Source: JAVVHH01 sp965276815
GTDB taxonomy: Bacteria > Pseudomonadota > Alphaproteobacteria > Acetobacterales > Acetobacteraceae
DNA length: 64,000 bases
Assembly (NCBI GenBank): GCA_965276815.1
Contig: CBDIBE010000011.1
Location: 744,001-808,000, forward strand
Direction of reading: 5' to 3'
Shown here: positions 8,815-18,182 of the stretch, piece by piece
Layout: each line of letters opens with the position of its first letter
Position numbering within the stretch: the stretch's first letter is position 1
Notes under the pieces: generated by a model
Told to the model about the DNA's origin: nothing
The model's database searches: none
Seen by the model: the letters and a program-made list of their open reading frames with translations, nothing else
Program-made: the position numbers and the translations under genes

Positions 8815-11800
8815 ATGCGATACCGCCTCTTCCTGTTCTTTCGGAACCGATGGGTTCGGACCTTCATCGGGATCGCGGCGCTCTGCCTGCTGATCTGGTT
8901 CTGCGGCTCGCTGATCGGGATCGGCTCGGCGCATCCGTTCGAGACAAGGTTCATGCGGCTCATCACCATCGCCGGGCTGCTGACGCTCTGGCTGGTGTGG
9001 AACCTGCTCCAAACAATCCGCGACCATCGGCGCGAAAAGGCGTTGGCGGACGGCATCACCAAGGACCCCGACGCGGCCACCAAGGAGAAGCAGCGCGTTT
9101 CCGACGAGGAGGTCGCAGTGGTCAGCGACCGCCTCCACGAGGCGATGACGACGCTGAAGAAGTCGAAGCTGGGCGCGTCCAAGAAGCGCCTGGCGATGCT
9201 GCCCTGGTACATGTTCATCGGGCCGCCGGGCGCCGGCAAGACCACGGCGCTGATCAATAGCGGGCTGAAATTCCCGCTCGCCGACAAGGAGGGCCCGACC
9301 GCGCTCCGCGGCGTCGGCGGCACGCGCAACTGCGATTGGTGGTTTACCGACGAGGCGGTGCTGATCGACACCGCCGGGCGTTATACGACGCAGGACAGCC
9401 AGGCCGATGTCGACGCCGCCGGCTGGCACGGCTTCCTGAAATTGCTGAAGAAGCACCGGCGGCGGCAGCCGATCAACGGCGTGATCGTGGCGATCAGCCT
9501 GTCGGACCTTTCTCTGCTGTCCGACGACGAGCGGATGAGCCACGCCAAGGCGATCCGCCGGCGCATCCGCGAGCTGAACGACGAGCTGGGCGTGCGCCCG
9601 CCGGTCTACGTGCTGTTCACCAAGGCGGACCTGATCGCCGGCTTCGTCGAGTTCTTCGAGAGCATGGGCAAGGAGGAGCGCGAGCAGGTCTGGGGCGCGA
9701 CCTTCGCCGTCGATGAAGCCAAAGGCGAGGACGGCGCGGTGGCGCAGTTCGGGCCGGAGTTCGCGCTGCTGCTGGACCGGCTGAACGACCGGATGCTCGA
9801 GCGCGTGCACCAGGAGCCGGACATCCGCCGGCGCCGGCTGATCTACGGGTTCCCGCAGCAAGTGGCCTCACTGCGCGAAGTGGCGGCAGATTTCCTCAAC
9901 GAATGCTTCCGGCCGAGCCGGCTCGAGCCGCGCTCGCTGCTGCGCGGCGTCTATTTCACCAGCGGCACGCAGGACGGCACGCCGATCGACCGGCTGCTCG
10001 GCACCATGGCGGCGGATTTCGGCCTGCCGCGCCAGGCGGTGACCAGCTTCAGCGGCACCGGGCGCAGCTATTTCCTGACCCGGCTGGTGCGCGAGGTCAT
10101 CTTCGGCGAGGCCGCGCTGGTCAGCACCGATCCGCGGGTCGAGCGGCGCCTGCGCTGGGTGCACCGCGGCGCTTACGCCGGCGCGGTGGCCGTTCTGCTG
10201 CTGCTGGGCACCGCCTGGACCTTCTCGTATTTCGGCAACCGCCAATTGATCACCGAGGTGCACGCGGCGACCACTCACTACACCGAGCAGTATCAGGAGA
10301 TCGCCAAGCGCGGCCCAACCGATACCGACCTGCCCACCGTCGTCCCGGCGCTCGATACGTTGCGCGGCATGCATGGCGGCTACGGCGAGAAGGATTACTC
10401 GACGCCGATCACGCTTACCTTCGGCCTATATCAGGGGGCCAAGCTCGGCGTCGCCGCGACCGACGCTTACGTCAATGCGCTGAACCGAATCCTGCTGCCG
10501 CGGCTGCTCTCAGAGGTCGAGAAGCGTCTCGCCGGGAGCATGAACAATGTGGATTTTCTGTATCAGACGCTAAAAGTCTATCTGATCCTCGGTGCGCAAG
10601 GGCCGCTCGACAAGGATCTGGTGGGGCAATGGCTGGGAGCCGATCTGCTGGCCACCTACCCAGGTGAGGACCAGGCGCCGTTGCGCGACTCGATCATGCA
10701 GCACGTATCGGCCATGCTGGACCAGCCGCTGCAGCCGATCCCGTTGAACGACGCCCTGGTCGCGCAGGCCCGCGCGGTGCTGACCAAGGAGCCGTTCGCC
10801 GAATACAGCTACAATCGTCTGATGCGCAGCAAGATCGTCCAGTCCATCCCGGTCTGGTCGGTGGCCGAGTTCGGCGGTCCGGGAGCGGGCCGGGTGTTCG
10901 CCTATAAATCGGGCAAGCCGCTCACCGACGGGATACCCGGGATTTACACCTGGGCGGGCTATCATAACGTGCTCAAGACGCTGCTGCCCCTGGTGACGCA
11001 GGACGTGGCCGAAGATAGCTGGGTGCTCGGCCGGCCAAAACTCGACGTGGCGGGGACTATTCGCGAGACGAGCCGGCTTCGGCGGGACGTGTTCGGCCTG
11101 TATCTCGACGACTACACCCGCCGATGGGATGCCTTGCTGGCGGATATCGCCATCAAGCCGTTCACCAGCGTGCAGGATGGGCTGGACGAGCTCAGCCTGA
11201 TCTCGGCCCCATCCTCGCCGCTGCGGGACCTGATGACGAACATCGATTTGAACACCCAGCTGAGCCGGCCTGCCGCGACCGATTCGGCGCAGGCGGCCGC
11301 CGAACAACGAGCCGGCCGCATGGCCGGGCGAGCCGGGATGTTCGCCGCGTTCGAGGCGCGCAGCGGGCTTTCGGTCAAGCAAAACGAGCTCGTGGACGTC
11401 ATGAGCCAAGCGTTCGGGACCGACCCGACCGGCAAACCGATCGACCCGGCCAAGCGGGTGGACCAGCACTTCGCGGCGTTCCATCAATGGGTCGCAGGCG
11501 ACGGGCCCAGCGCGCCGGTTCCGATGGAGGTCGCGATCACCAAGATCGCCGGCATCTACCAGAATTTCAACCAGGTCGCGAACGCGCCGAACCAGGGCCA
11601 AGCGCTGATCAACAGCGCGGTTGGCGGGGCCGGCGCCGGGGTGGGTGGCGCCGCTGCTCCCTCCCCGGCGCAACAGCTTGACGTGATCGCGCGCAGCACG
11701 CCGCCGCAGGTCGCGCCGATGCTGCAGACTGTGTCGCAGAGCGCGGCCCGGGTGACCGCGAATGGCGCCAGCCAGGAATTGTCCGCCGCATGGACCTCGA

Positions 11801-12471
11801 ACGTGGTCCCGCGCTGCGACGCGGCGCTCAACCGCTACCCGATCGTGCAATCCAGCGCGACCGACGCGCAGATCGATGACTTCGTCGCCCTGCTCGGACC
11901 CGGCGGCGAGATCGACAAGTTCTTCAACCAGTACCTCAAGCCCTTTGTCGACACCACGTCCCACCCCTGGAAGTGGCAGTCGGCGGATCGGACGCCGCTT
12001 GGGCTCTCACCGAGCTCGCTGGCCGAGTTCGAACGCGCCGCGCAGATCCGCGAGGGGCTGTTCGCCAACGGCAATGCGCTGGCGGTCAAATTCCAGCTCA
12101 CGCCGGTCGACCTCTCGCCCAGCATCGGCCAAATCAGCATCGACATCGGCGGCAAAACCATCAGGAACGATCACGGACCGGTCGAGCCGGTACAGTTCCA
12201 GTGGCCGGGGCCGGACGGCAATACCGCGGCCCGGGTGACGATCACCCCAGCCGACAAGGGAAACGCCGATGTCCTCGACTTCACCGGGCCTTGGGCGCTG
12301 TTGCGCATGCTGGACAAGGCCAAGATCACGCCGACAAATCAGCCTGACAAATTCCACATCGTGTTCACTGACGCAAACGGCACGGCAAGCTTCGATCTGT
12401 TGGCGAGCAGCGTCCGCAATCCGTTCAATCTGGCTGCGCTGCGCAGCTTCCGCTGCCCGCCGAAGCTGTAG
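8815..12471 (+). CDS. tssM: Type VI secretion membrane protein TssM (IcmF)
   Basis: 1218 residues, typical of the family. Two N-terminal transmembrane helices (residues ~15-35 and ~45-62) precede a cytoplasmic P-loop domain with intact Walker A GPPGAGKTT (from ~136) and a DTAGRY Walker B-like motif. A third helix (AVAVLLLLGTAWTFSYFG, ~455-475) leads to a long periplasmic region ending in a beta-rich domain. TssM spans the inner membrane and contacts TssJ. The intact Walker A implies nucleotide binding, which some TssM proteins have lost. Confidence 0.96.
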   Translation: MRYRLFLFFRNRWVRTFIGIAALCLLIWFCGSLIGIGSAHPFETRFMRLITIAGLLTLWLVWNLLQTIRDHRREKALADGITKDPDAATKEKQRVSDEEVAVVSDRLHEAMTTLKKSKLGASKKRLAMLPWYMFIGPPGAGKTTALINSGLKFPLADKEGPTALRGVGGTRNCDWWFTDEAVLIDTAGRYTTQDSQADVDAAGWHGFLKLLKKHRRRQPINGVIVAISLSDLSLLSDDERMSHAKAIRRRIRELNDELGVRPPVYVLFTKADLIAGFVEFFESMGKEEREQVWGATFAVDEAKGEDGAVAQFGPEFALLLDRLNDRMLERVHQEPDIRRRRLIYGFPQQVASLREVAADFLNECFRPSRLEPRSLLRGVYFTSGTQDGTPIDRLLGTMAADFGLPRQAVTSFSGTGRSYFLTRLVREVIFGEAALVSTDPRVERRLRWVHRGAYAGAVAVLLLLGTAWTFSYFGNRQLITEVHAATTHYTEQYQEIAKRGPTDTDLPTVVPALDTLRGMHGGYGEKDYSTPITLTFGLYQGAKLGVAATDAYVNALNRILLPRLLSEVEKRLAGSMNNVDFLYQTLKVYLILGAQGPLDKDLVGQWLGADLLATYPGEDQAPLRDSIMQHVSAMLDQPLQPIPLNDALVAQARAVLTKEPFAEYSYNRLMRSKIVQSIPVWSVAEFGGPGAGRVFAYKSGKPLTDGIPGIYTWAGYHNVLKTLLPLVTQDVAEDSWVLGRPKLDVAGTIRETSRLRRDVFGLYLDDYTRRWDALLADIAIKPFTSVQDGLDELSLISAPSSPLRDLMTNIDLNTQLSRPAATDSAQAAAEQRAGRMAGRAGMFAAFEARSGLSVKQNELVDVMSQAFGTDPTGKPIDPAKRVDQHFAAFHQWVAGDGPSAPVPMEVAITKIAGIYQNFNQVANAPNQGQALINSAVGGAGAGVGGAAAPSPAQQLDVIARSTPPQVAPMLQTVSQSAARVTANGASQELSAAWTSNVVPRCDAALNRYPIVQSSATDAQIDDFVALLGPGGEIDKFFNQYLKPFVDTTSHPWKWQSADRTPLGLSPSSLAEFERAAQIREGLFANGNALAVKFQLTPVDLSPSIGQISIDIGGKTIRNDHGPVEPVQFQWPGPDGNTAARVTITPADKGNADVLDFTGPWALLRMLDKAKITPTNQPDKFHIVFTDANGTASFDLLASSVRNPFNLAALRSFRCPPKL

Positions 12472-12479
12472 GACAAGCA

Positions 12480-14387
12480 ATGAGCGACGGTGGCCAGAGC
12501 ATAAAGGACGTCTCGTTCGTCAAAGTGGATTTCGTGCCCGACCCGGGTCAGGATTTCCAGCTGATCTTCGACGGCTTGAAGGGGACCGAGGAGCTCGGCC
12601 AGCCGTTTTTCTACGAGCTGGACATGACGAGCGGCAAGCTGGTCGGCGACGTCACCAAGCTGATCGGCGCGAGCGCCACGGTCACGCTGAAACAGTCCGA
12701 CGATAGCGATACCAAATACCTCAACGGCGTCGTAACCCGCGTCGTGTCGGAGGGACTGGCGCGCGGGACCTACAGCTACCGGATCGAGTTGCGGCCCTGG
12801 CTCTGGCTGCTCACGCGGACAGCCGATTGCCGGATTTTCCAGAATAAGTCCGCTTTCGACATCATCACCGGCTTGTTCCGCGATGCTGGCTTCTCCGACT
12901 TCCAGGACAAGCGGCAGAACTCGTCGGGAAGCACGCAGCTAGATTATTGCGTCCAGTATCGGGAGAGTACGTTCGACTTCAGCATGCGGCTGATGGAGCA
13001 GTTCGGCATTTATTATTTCTTTACCCACGACGATGGCAAGCACACGCTCGTCTTCGCGGACGACCCGAACTCGCATACCGAGCTGACTGACAAGATCCCG
13101 TTCCAGTTCGACACGACCGAGATGCGCACGGTCAAGGACCATATCTGGGAGTGGACGAGCGACTTCAGTCTGCACTCCGGCAAGTTCACCGCGCGGGACT
13201 ACAATTTCACCACGCCAACGGCAGACCTGACTTCAAAAACGGTCAAGACGGCCACCTATCAGCACCCCGACTACGAGGTGTTCGAATACCCCGGGCTTTA
13301 TACCGACACTAGCGAGGGACAAAGCTTCACCGACGTCGCGATGCAAGCAATTGTGGCCGACCGCCAAGTGTTCCATGGCTCGAGCAACTGCCGCAAGCTA
13401 CACGCGGGCTGGAAATTCAAGCTCGATAAGTACAAGGACACTTCGCTGAACAAGGCATACCTGATCAAGAGTGCGGAGATCGCGATCAGTCTCGCCGAGG
13501 GATTGGCCACGACCGAGGATCAAGGCGAAGCCATCGACACCTACCGGGTGATCCTGCGGGCGATCCCTGGCGATGTGCCGTTCCGGCTGCACCGCAAGAC
13601 CCCGCGTCCGATGATTAGAGGCCCGCAAACCGCGGTCGTGGTGGGCAGTTCAGGCGACGAGATCTACACCGACCAATATGCGCGCATCAAAGTAAAGTTC
13701 TTTTGGGACCGCGCCGAAGTAAGCGACGAAGATCGTACTTGCTGGATCCGGGTGTCGCAGCCTTGGGCGGGCGGCTCGTTCGGCGCCATGGTCATCCCGC
13801 GGGTCGGGATGGAGGTGGTCGTCGAATTCCTCGAGGGCAACCCCGACCGGCCGATCATCACCGGCGTCGTCTACAATGCCAACCAGCAAGTGCCATACAG
13901 CCTGCCAGGCGACAAGAACAAGACCAGCTTCAAAACCAACTCGACCAAGGGCGGCGGCGGTTTCAACGAGCTTCGCTTCGATGACACGAAGGGCAGCGAG
14001 GAGGTGTTTTTCCAGGCCCAATATGATTACAACAAGAAGGTGCTGAACAACGAAACCGTAACCGTCACCAAGGACACGACCACTACGGTGCAGCAGGGCA
14101 ACCGCAGCGTCACGGTCTCCAAGGGCAATGACAGCCTTACCGTCTCGACCGGCAACAACAGCGTCACCGTCTCCACCGGCGACCACAGTGTCACGGTTTC
14201 GACCGGCAAGAGCAGCATCACCGCCACCACCTCGATCACCCTGACCTCGGGCGGCAGCAGCATCCAGATCTCACCCAGCGGGATCACCATCAGTGCGCCG
14301 CAGATCAGCGCCACGGCGGACGCCAGCATGAGCCTGGACGGGGGCGGCACCATGTCGCTCACCGCCGGCATGATCTCGATCAACTAG
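12480..14387 (+). CDS. vgrG: VgrG spike protein (TssI)
   Basis: 635 residues. The gp27-like N-terminal part includes CVQYRESTFDFSMRLMEQFG and YYFFTHDDGKHTLVF. The gp5-like OB region follows (YARIKVKFFWDR, then WAGGSFGAMVIPRVGMEVVV and NPDRPIITG). The C-terminal ~120 residues are a Ser/Thr/Val-rich beta-helix with 9-residue repeats. No enzymatic extension follows, so any effector must ride separately. Encoded 8 bases after tssM and 1 base before tssC, inside the operon rather than in an effector island. Confidence 0.95.
   Translation: MSDGGQSIKDVSFVKVDFVPDPGQDFQLIFDGLKGTEELGQPFFYELDMTSGKLVGDVTKLIGASATVTLKQSDDSDTKYLNGVVTRVVSEGLARGTYSYRIELRPWLWLLTRTADCRIFQNKSAFDIITGLFRDAGFSDFQDKRQNSSGSTQLDYCVQYRESTFDFSMRLMEQFGIYYFFTHDDGKHTLVFADDPNSHTELTDKIPFQFDTTEMRTVKDHIWEWTSDFSLHSGKFTARDYNFTTPTADLTSKTVKTATYQHPDYEVFEYPGLYTDTSEGQSFTDVAMQAIVADRQVFHGSSNCRKLHAGWKFKLDKYKDTSLNKAYLIKSAEIAISLAEGLATTEDQGEAIDTYRVILRAIPGDVPFRLHRKTPRPMIRGPQTAVVVGSSGDEIYTDQYARIKVKFFWDRAEVSDEDRTCWIRVSQPWAGGSFGAMVIPRVGMEVVVEFLEGNPDRPIITGVVYNANQQVPYSLPGDKNKTSFKTNSTKGGGGFNELRFDDTKGSEEVFFQAQYDYNKKVLNNETVTVTKDTTTTVQQGNRSVTVSKGNDSLTVSTGNNSVTVSTGDHSVTVSTGKSSITATTSITLTSGGSSIQISPSGITISAPQISATADASMSLDGGGTMSLTAGMISIN
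14097..14228 (+). repeat. Tandem 27-bp units encoding 9-residue VgrG spike repeats
   Basis: Four full units and a shorter fifth encode the consensus G-N-x-S-V-T-V-S-T (GNRSVTVSK, GNDSLTVST, GNNSVTVST, GDHSVTVST, GKSSITAT). They lie in the VgrG beta-helix needle. The DNA copies differ at many wobble positions, so this is a structural protein repeat and not a recent DNA expansion. Confidence 0.75.
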
Positions 14388-14388
14388 C

Positions 14389-15867
14389 ATGGACGACGCG
14401 CCCGACAAGCTGGAGGGCGACCGGGACTTCACCGTCCTGCTAGAGCGTGACGTGCGCCCTGCGGCCGAGCTGCCGGAGGTCGGCGCCGAGGGGCCGCCCG
14501 CAGCTTGGATGGCCGCACTCGCGTCGTTGGCGCTGCAGCATCCGGAGCTGATCGAGCCGCGTCCCCGCCGGGTCGTTGAAGCGTTGGTCGCTGAGATCGA
14601 CCTCGCGCTCTCCGGCCAGCTCAACGCGATCCTGCACGCGCCGGAGTTCCAGGCGCTGGAGGCAACGTGGCGTGGCCTGTTCCAGCTCGTCCGCGCCTCG
14701 GACAAGGATCTGGGCGTGAAGGTGCGCGTGCTGGACATCAGCAAGCGCGAGCTGCGCCGCAGCCTGCGCAAGTTCCGCGGCAATGCCTGGGACCAGAGCC
14801 CGCTGTTCCGGCGCATCTACGAGGAGGAATTCGGCCAGCTCGGTGGCGAACCGTTCGGCTTGCTGATCGGCGACTATCAGTTCGATCAGAGCCCGGAAGA
14901 CGTGGCTGTGCTGTCGGATATCGCCATGATTGCCGCGGCAGCGCACACGCCATTCATTTCATCGGCGGCGCCCAGCCTGCTGCGGATGGATAGCTGGGCC
15001 GAGATCGCCAATCCGCGCGACTTAGTGCGGATTTTCACCACGCCCGATTACGTGGCCTGGCGCGCCTTGCGCCAGCAAGAGGACGCGCGTTTCCTTGGGC
15101 TCTGCATGCCGCGCTACCTGGGCCGCCTGCCCTATGGCGCGCGCACCGATCCGCTCGACGCCTTCGTGTTCGAGGAGGATTACGAGGGCGCGGACACTTC
15201 GAAGCTGCTTTGGTGCAACCCGGCCTATGCGTTCGCCTGCAACGTCGTCCACGCCTTCGCGCTCTATGGCTGGTGCTGCCGGATTCGCGGGATCGATCGC
15301 GGCGGGGTGGTCGAGGGACTGCCCGTGCTGCATCACGGCACCGCGGACGGCGACGTGGACCGCCGAACGGTCACTGAAATCTGCCTCAGCGAGCGGCGCG
15401 AGGCGGAGCTCGGCAGCTTGGGCCTGATCCCGTTGGTGCATCGCAAGAATTGCGACGTCGCCGCGTTCGTCAGCGCGAACTCGCTGCAAAAACCGAATGT
15501 TTACGACGACCCGAACGCGACCGCGAACGCGGCGCTTTCCGCGCGGCTGCCTTATCTATTCGCGTCCTGCCGCTTCGCCCACTATTTGAAATGCATGGTG
15601 CGCGACAAGATCGGCGCGACCATCTCGCGCACGCAGCTCACCAGATGGCTGACGAGTTGGATCATGGGATATGTCGACGGATCGCCGATGTCGTCGACGG
15701 AGGATTTCAAGGCGAGCCACCCGCTGCAGGCCGCCCGCGTCGTGCTCGAGGACAAGCCGGACAAACCGGGCGAATACGAGGCGAAGTTCTTCATCACCCC
15801 GCATTACCAATTGGAAGGAGCTACGGTGGCGCTGCGCCTCGTCTCGGACCTTCCGGCCGCTTCTTAG
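14389..15867 (+). CDS. tssC: Type VI secretion sheath large subunit TssC
   Basis: 492 residues. Family hallmarks: QLNAILHAPEFQALEATWRG near 75-95, LRKFRGNAWDQSPLFRRIYE near 125, FGGEP-like GGEPFGLLIGDYQFD, then a domain with LPYGARTDPLDAFVFEE, and a C-terminus with ISRTQLTRWLTSWI. TssC (VipB) forms the contractile sheath with TssB. No tssB lies in front of it, which is the usual place; here it follows vgrG directly with one base between. The N-terminal ~35 residues are acidic and unlike common TssC starts. Confidence 0.93.
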   Translation: MDDAPDKLEGDRDFTVLLERDVRPAAELPEVGAEGPPAAWMAALASLALQHPELIEPRPRRVVEALVAEIDLALSGQLNAILHAPEFQALEATWRGLFQLVRASDKDLGVKVRVLDISKRELRRSLRKFRGNAWDQSPLFRRIYEEEFGQLGGEPFGLLIGDYQFDQSPEDVAVLSDIAMIAAAAHTPFISSAAPSLLRMDSWAEIANPRDLVRIFTTPDYVAWRALRQQEDARFLGLCMPRYLGRLPYGARTDPLDAFVFEEDYEGADTSKLLWCNPAYAFACNVVHAFALYGWCCRIRGIDRGGVVEGLPVLHHGTADGDVDRRTVTEICLSERREAELGSLGLIPLVHRKNCDVAAFVSANSLQKPNVYDDPNATANAALSARLPYLFASCRFAHYLKCMVRDKIGATISRTQLTRWLTSWIMGYVDGSPMSSTEDFKASHPLQAARVVLEDKPDKPGEYEAKFFITPHYQLEGATVALRLVSDLPAAS

Positions 15868-15876
15868 GAGAGAGCC

Positions 15877-16542
15877 GTGCCCGATCAGCCCAAAGCGGAA
15901 ATCTTCATGCAGTTCGTGCAGCGCGGCGGCGCTGGTGCGGTCCTGGCCGAATGCGCAGCCGACAAGAACGACGACGACGATTTCATGGAAAAATTCAACC
16001 CTGCCAGCTACGACGAATACAGCGACTTCTTCGAGGTGCAAAAGTTCCAATTCGCTGTCCAGGTGAAGGACGAAGACACGACCAAGAAGGACACGCAGGA
16101 AGCAAATAAAAGCGCGAGCCCGGTCAAAAAAACCGAAAAGCTCGCGGCCGGCGCCTTCGCGTCTTGGCGGAGCGCGACGAAGACGCAAATCAACTCCCTG
16201 CAATACCCGTTCCAGCCCGGGCAGTTCTCGTTCACGCGCGTGATCGACCGTGCCTCGCCCATCTTCGCGCAGGCCTGCTGCAACTCCGAATCGTTTGAGA
16301 GCGCGACGCTCGTCAAGCGCGTCGCGGTTGGCGGCAACGAGATTCCAATGAGCTTCCTGCAGATCAAGTTCGATGACGTCTTGATCGTCGGCTTGGATTG
16401 GGACGATGGCGACTTGACGAGCGAGACCTGCAAGTTCATTTGCCGCGGCTTTGAAGTGCAGTACCGCAAGCAGGCCTTTGACGGAACGCTGGAAGAGGTA
16501 ACCTCGCAGGCGAGCTGGAAGCAGCAAGTGGGCAAGGGCTGA
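15877..16542 (+). CDS. Hcp-like type VI secretion tube protein with charged insertion (first copy)
   Basis: 221 residues, longer than the ~160-172 of classic Hcp. The Hcp core is visible: FFEVQKFQFAV (residues 51-61), FSFTRVIDRASP (118-128), ATLVKRVAV, a SFLQIKFDDVLIVGLDW strand pair and ETCKFICRGFEVQY near the end. Between the second and third core strands (about 62-117) is a hydrophilic, Lys/Glu/Asp-rich segment absent from standard Hcp. Located between tssC and a second Hcp-like gene, the usual hcp position, with 9- and 19-base gaps. It could be the tube subunit or a specialised cargo-carrying variant. Confidence 0.8.
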   Translation: MPDQPKAEIFMQFVQRGGAGAVLAECAADKNDDDDFMEKFNPASYDEYSDFFEVQKFQFAVQVKDEDTTKKDTQEANKSASPVKKTEKLAAGAFASWRSATKTQINSLQYPFQPGQFSFTRVIDRASPIFAQACCNSESFESATLVKRVAVGGNEIPMSFLQIKFDDVLIVGLDWDDGDLTSETCKFICRGFEVQYRKQAFDGTLEEVTSQASWKQQVGKG

Positions 16543-16561
16543 AGGACAGGGAGTATAGAAG

Positions 16562-17293
16562 ATGGCCGAAGAAGACGCCTGCGATCTGTACATGAAGTTC
16601 CAGGTTACGCCGGGCTACGCTGTCGCGGGCGAGACCCAATCCAATATCGAGCTGAGCAAGAGCGACCTGACCAAGGACTTCAAGGCCGGCAAAATGTTCG
16701 AAGTGACCTCGTTCTCCTTGAGCACCGGCATTGGCACCGAGAACCGGGACGCCAAGGATTCCAGGAAGATGATTGAGGCGCAGTTGGAGCCGATACGCGA
16801 GAGCATACGGGCCCAAAACAAGAAAATTCGCGACGATCACATCGCTGCCAAAAACCCCGGTGCGCCGAAATTGCTGAAGGAGCCGCAAAGTCCAAAGCAG
16901 CTCGATTATTCGCAATTCCTCGAGCGCGGCGACTACTCGGCGAAGTACCCGATCGATATGGACCCGATCGAGTTCACCCGCACGCTCGACCGGGCTTCAT
17001 CGGTTCTGCTGCAGAACTGCATCAACCGGGTCAATTATGCGAGCGCCACGCTGATCAAGCGCCGCCCCACTGGCGGGCCGGCCGCCGGCGAGGCGTTCCT
17101 GCGGATCGACTTCGACACGGTGCTGATGACGAACATCGAATGGTCCGACGATATCCCGATCAAGGAGACCTGCAAATTCGTCTGCCGTGCGGTCACGGTC
17201 AATTACAAGCCGCAATTGCCCGATGGTTCGCTCGGCGAGCGGGTCCAAGGCTTCTGGAAGATGGCTGAGGGCCTCAAACCCGTGCAGCTCTAG
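16562..17293 (+). CDS. Hcp-like type VI secretion tube protein with helical insertion (second copy)
   Basis: 243 residues. It shares the Hcp core with its neighbour: MFEVTSFSLSTG (45-56), IEFTRTLDRASSVLL (136-150), ATLIKRRPT, FLRIDFDTVLMTNIEW and ETCKFVCRAVTVNY, ending YKPQLPDGS as in classic Hcp. The insertion here (about 60-133) is larger and predicted helical (SRKMIEAQLEPIRESIRAQN). Outside the core the two copies are strongly diverged, so the duplication is old. It lies 19 bases after the first copy and 9 before pppA. Whether both build the tube is not visible from sequence. Confidence 0.78.
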   Translation: MAEEDACDLYMKFQVTPGYAVAGETQSNIELSKSDLTKDFKAGKMFEVTSFSLSTGIGTENRDAKDSRKMIEAQLEPIRESIRAQNKKIRDDHIAAKNPGAPKLLKEPQSPKQLDYSQFLERGDYSAKYPIDMDPIEFTRTLDRASSVLLQNCINRVNYASATLIKRRPTGGPAAGEAFLRIDFDTVLMTNIEWSDDIPIKETCKFVCRAVTVNYKPQLPDGSLGERVQGFWKMAEGLKPVQL

Positions 17294-17302
17294 AGCGCGG
17301 CG

Positions 17303-18061
17303 ATGGGTGCGTGGCGCTCCTGGGCGGTGACGGATGTGGGCACCGTGCGCACCAACAACGAGGATAGCTTTGTCTCGCGCCCCGAAGTCGGGCTGTGGAT
17401 GGTGGCCGACGGCGCCGGCGGGCACGAGCACGGCGAGATGGCGTCGGCCATGCTGGCGGGCGCGCTCCAGCAGACGGATGGGCTGGCCGGGTCGACCCTG
17501 ATTGCAGAAATCCGCTCCTGCGTGTCGCGGACGCATCAGGAGCTGCGGGGGCGCGCCGACGCGGAAGCCGGGCTGTCCGGCAACCAAGTGATCATCGCCT
17601 CGACTATCGCCGTCTTCCTGGCCAGCGGCCCGCACTTTGCCTGCCTCTGGGCCGGTGACAGCCGTATTTACCTGCTGCGCCAGGGCCAGCTCACCCGCCT
17701 TACCCGCGACCATAGCTTGGTGCAGACGCTGGTGGACGATGGAACCATCTCGGAGGCCGAAGCCGAGCGTCATCCGCACGCGAACATCATCACGCGCGCG
17801 ATCGGCGCCGATGGGCCCGAGCCGGAACTCGACAAGGTGACGGATTTGGCCCAGCCAGGCGACCGTTTCCTGCTGTGCAGCGACGGGCTGAACAAGGCGT
17901 TGGACGAACACCTGATCGGCCGCCTTATCGCCACCGACGACCCGGCGCGGCGCCTCATCGACGCTGCGCTTGAATACGGTGTCCGCGACAACGTGACCGC
18001 GATCGTGGTCGAGTACGAGCCGGACGGGGACGTCGAGTCCACTCTGCTGCGCCGGGCATAG
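17303..18061 (+). CDS. pppA: PP2C-type protein phosphatase PppA, T6SS-associated
   Basis: 252 residues with PP2C metal and phosphate motifs: TDVGTVRTNNEDSF at the N-terminus, LWMVADGAGGHEHGE, FACLWAGDSRIYLLRQG, LTRDHSLVQTLV, and LLCSDGLNKALDE with VRDNVTAIVVE at the end. In known systems PppA reverses PpkA kinase phosphorylation of the Fha adaptor that fires the T6SS. No ppkA or fha is in the window, so its partner must be elsewhere or absent. It is the last gene of the T6SS operon. Confidence 0.88.
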   Translation: MGAWRSWAVTDVGTVRTNNEDSFVSRPEVGLWMVADGAGGHEHGEMASAMLAGALQQTDGLAGSTLIAEIRSCVSRTHQELRGRADAEAGLSGNQVIIASTIAVFLASGPHFACLWAGDSRIYLLRQGQLTRLTRDHSLVQTLVDDGTISEAEAERHPHANIITRAIGADGPEPELDKVTDLAQPGDRFLLCSDGLNKALDEHLIGRLIATDDPARRLIDAALEYGVRDNVTAIVVEYEPDGDVESTLLRRA

Positions 18062-18182
18062 CCGCCACGCCGACGCTGAGCATAGCTCCTCCCTCTCGAG
18101 AGCGCTTGCGGACGCGGCCGCTAAACCTCATGTTGCAGTGCAGCATAACGGCCGCAAGCCGGCCGGAGAGAGAGGAACTTGG

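Noticed and set aside
7678..9861. A 727-codon open frame antisense to tssL and tssM
   Set aside because: It is rich in Arg, Ala, Gly and Pro and matches nothing recognisable. Long antisense frames are expected in GC-rich genes, and the sense frames carry clear T6SS motifs.
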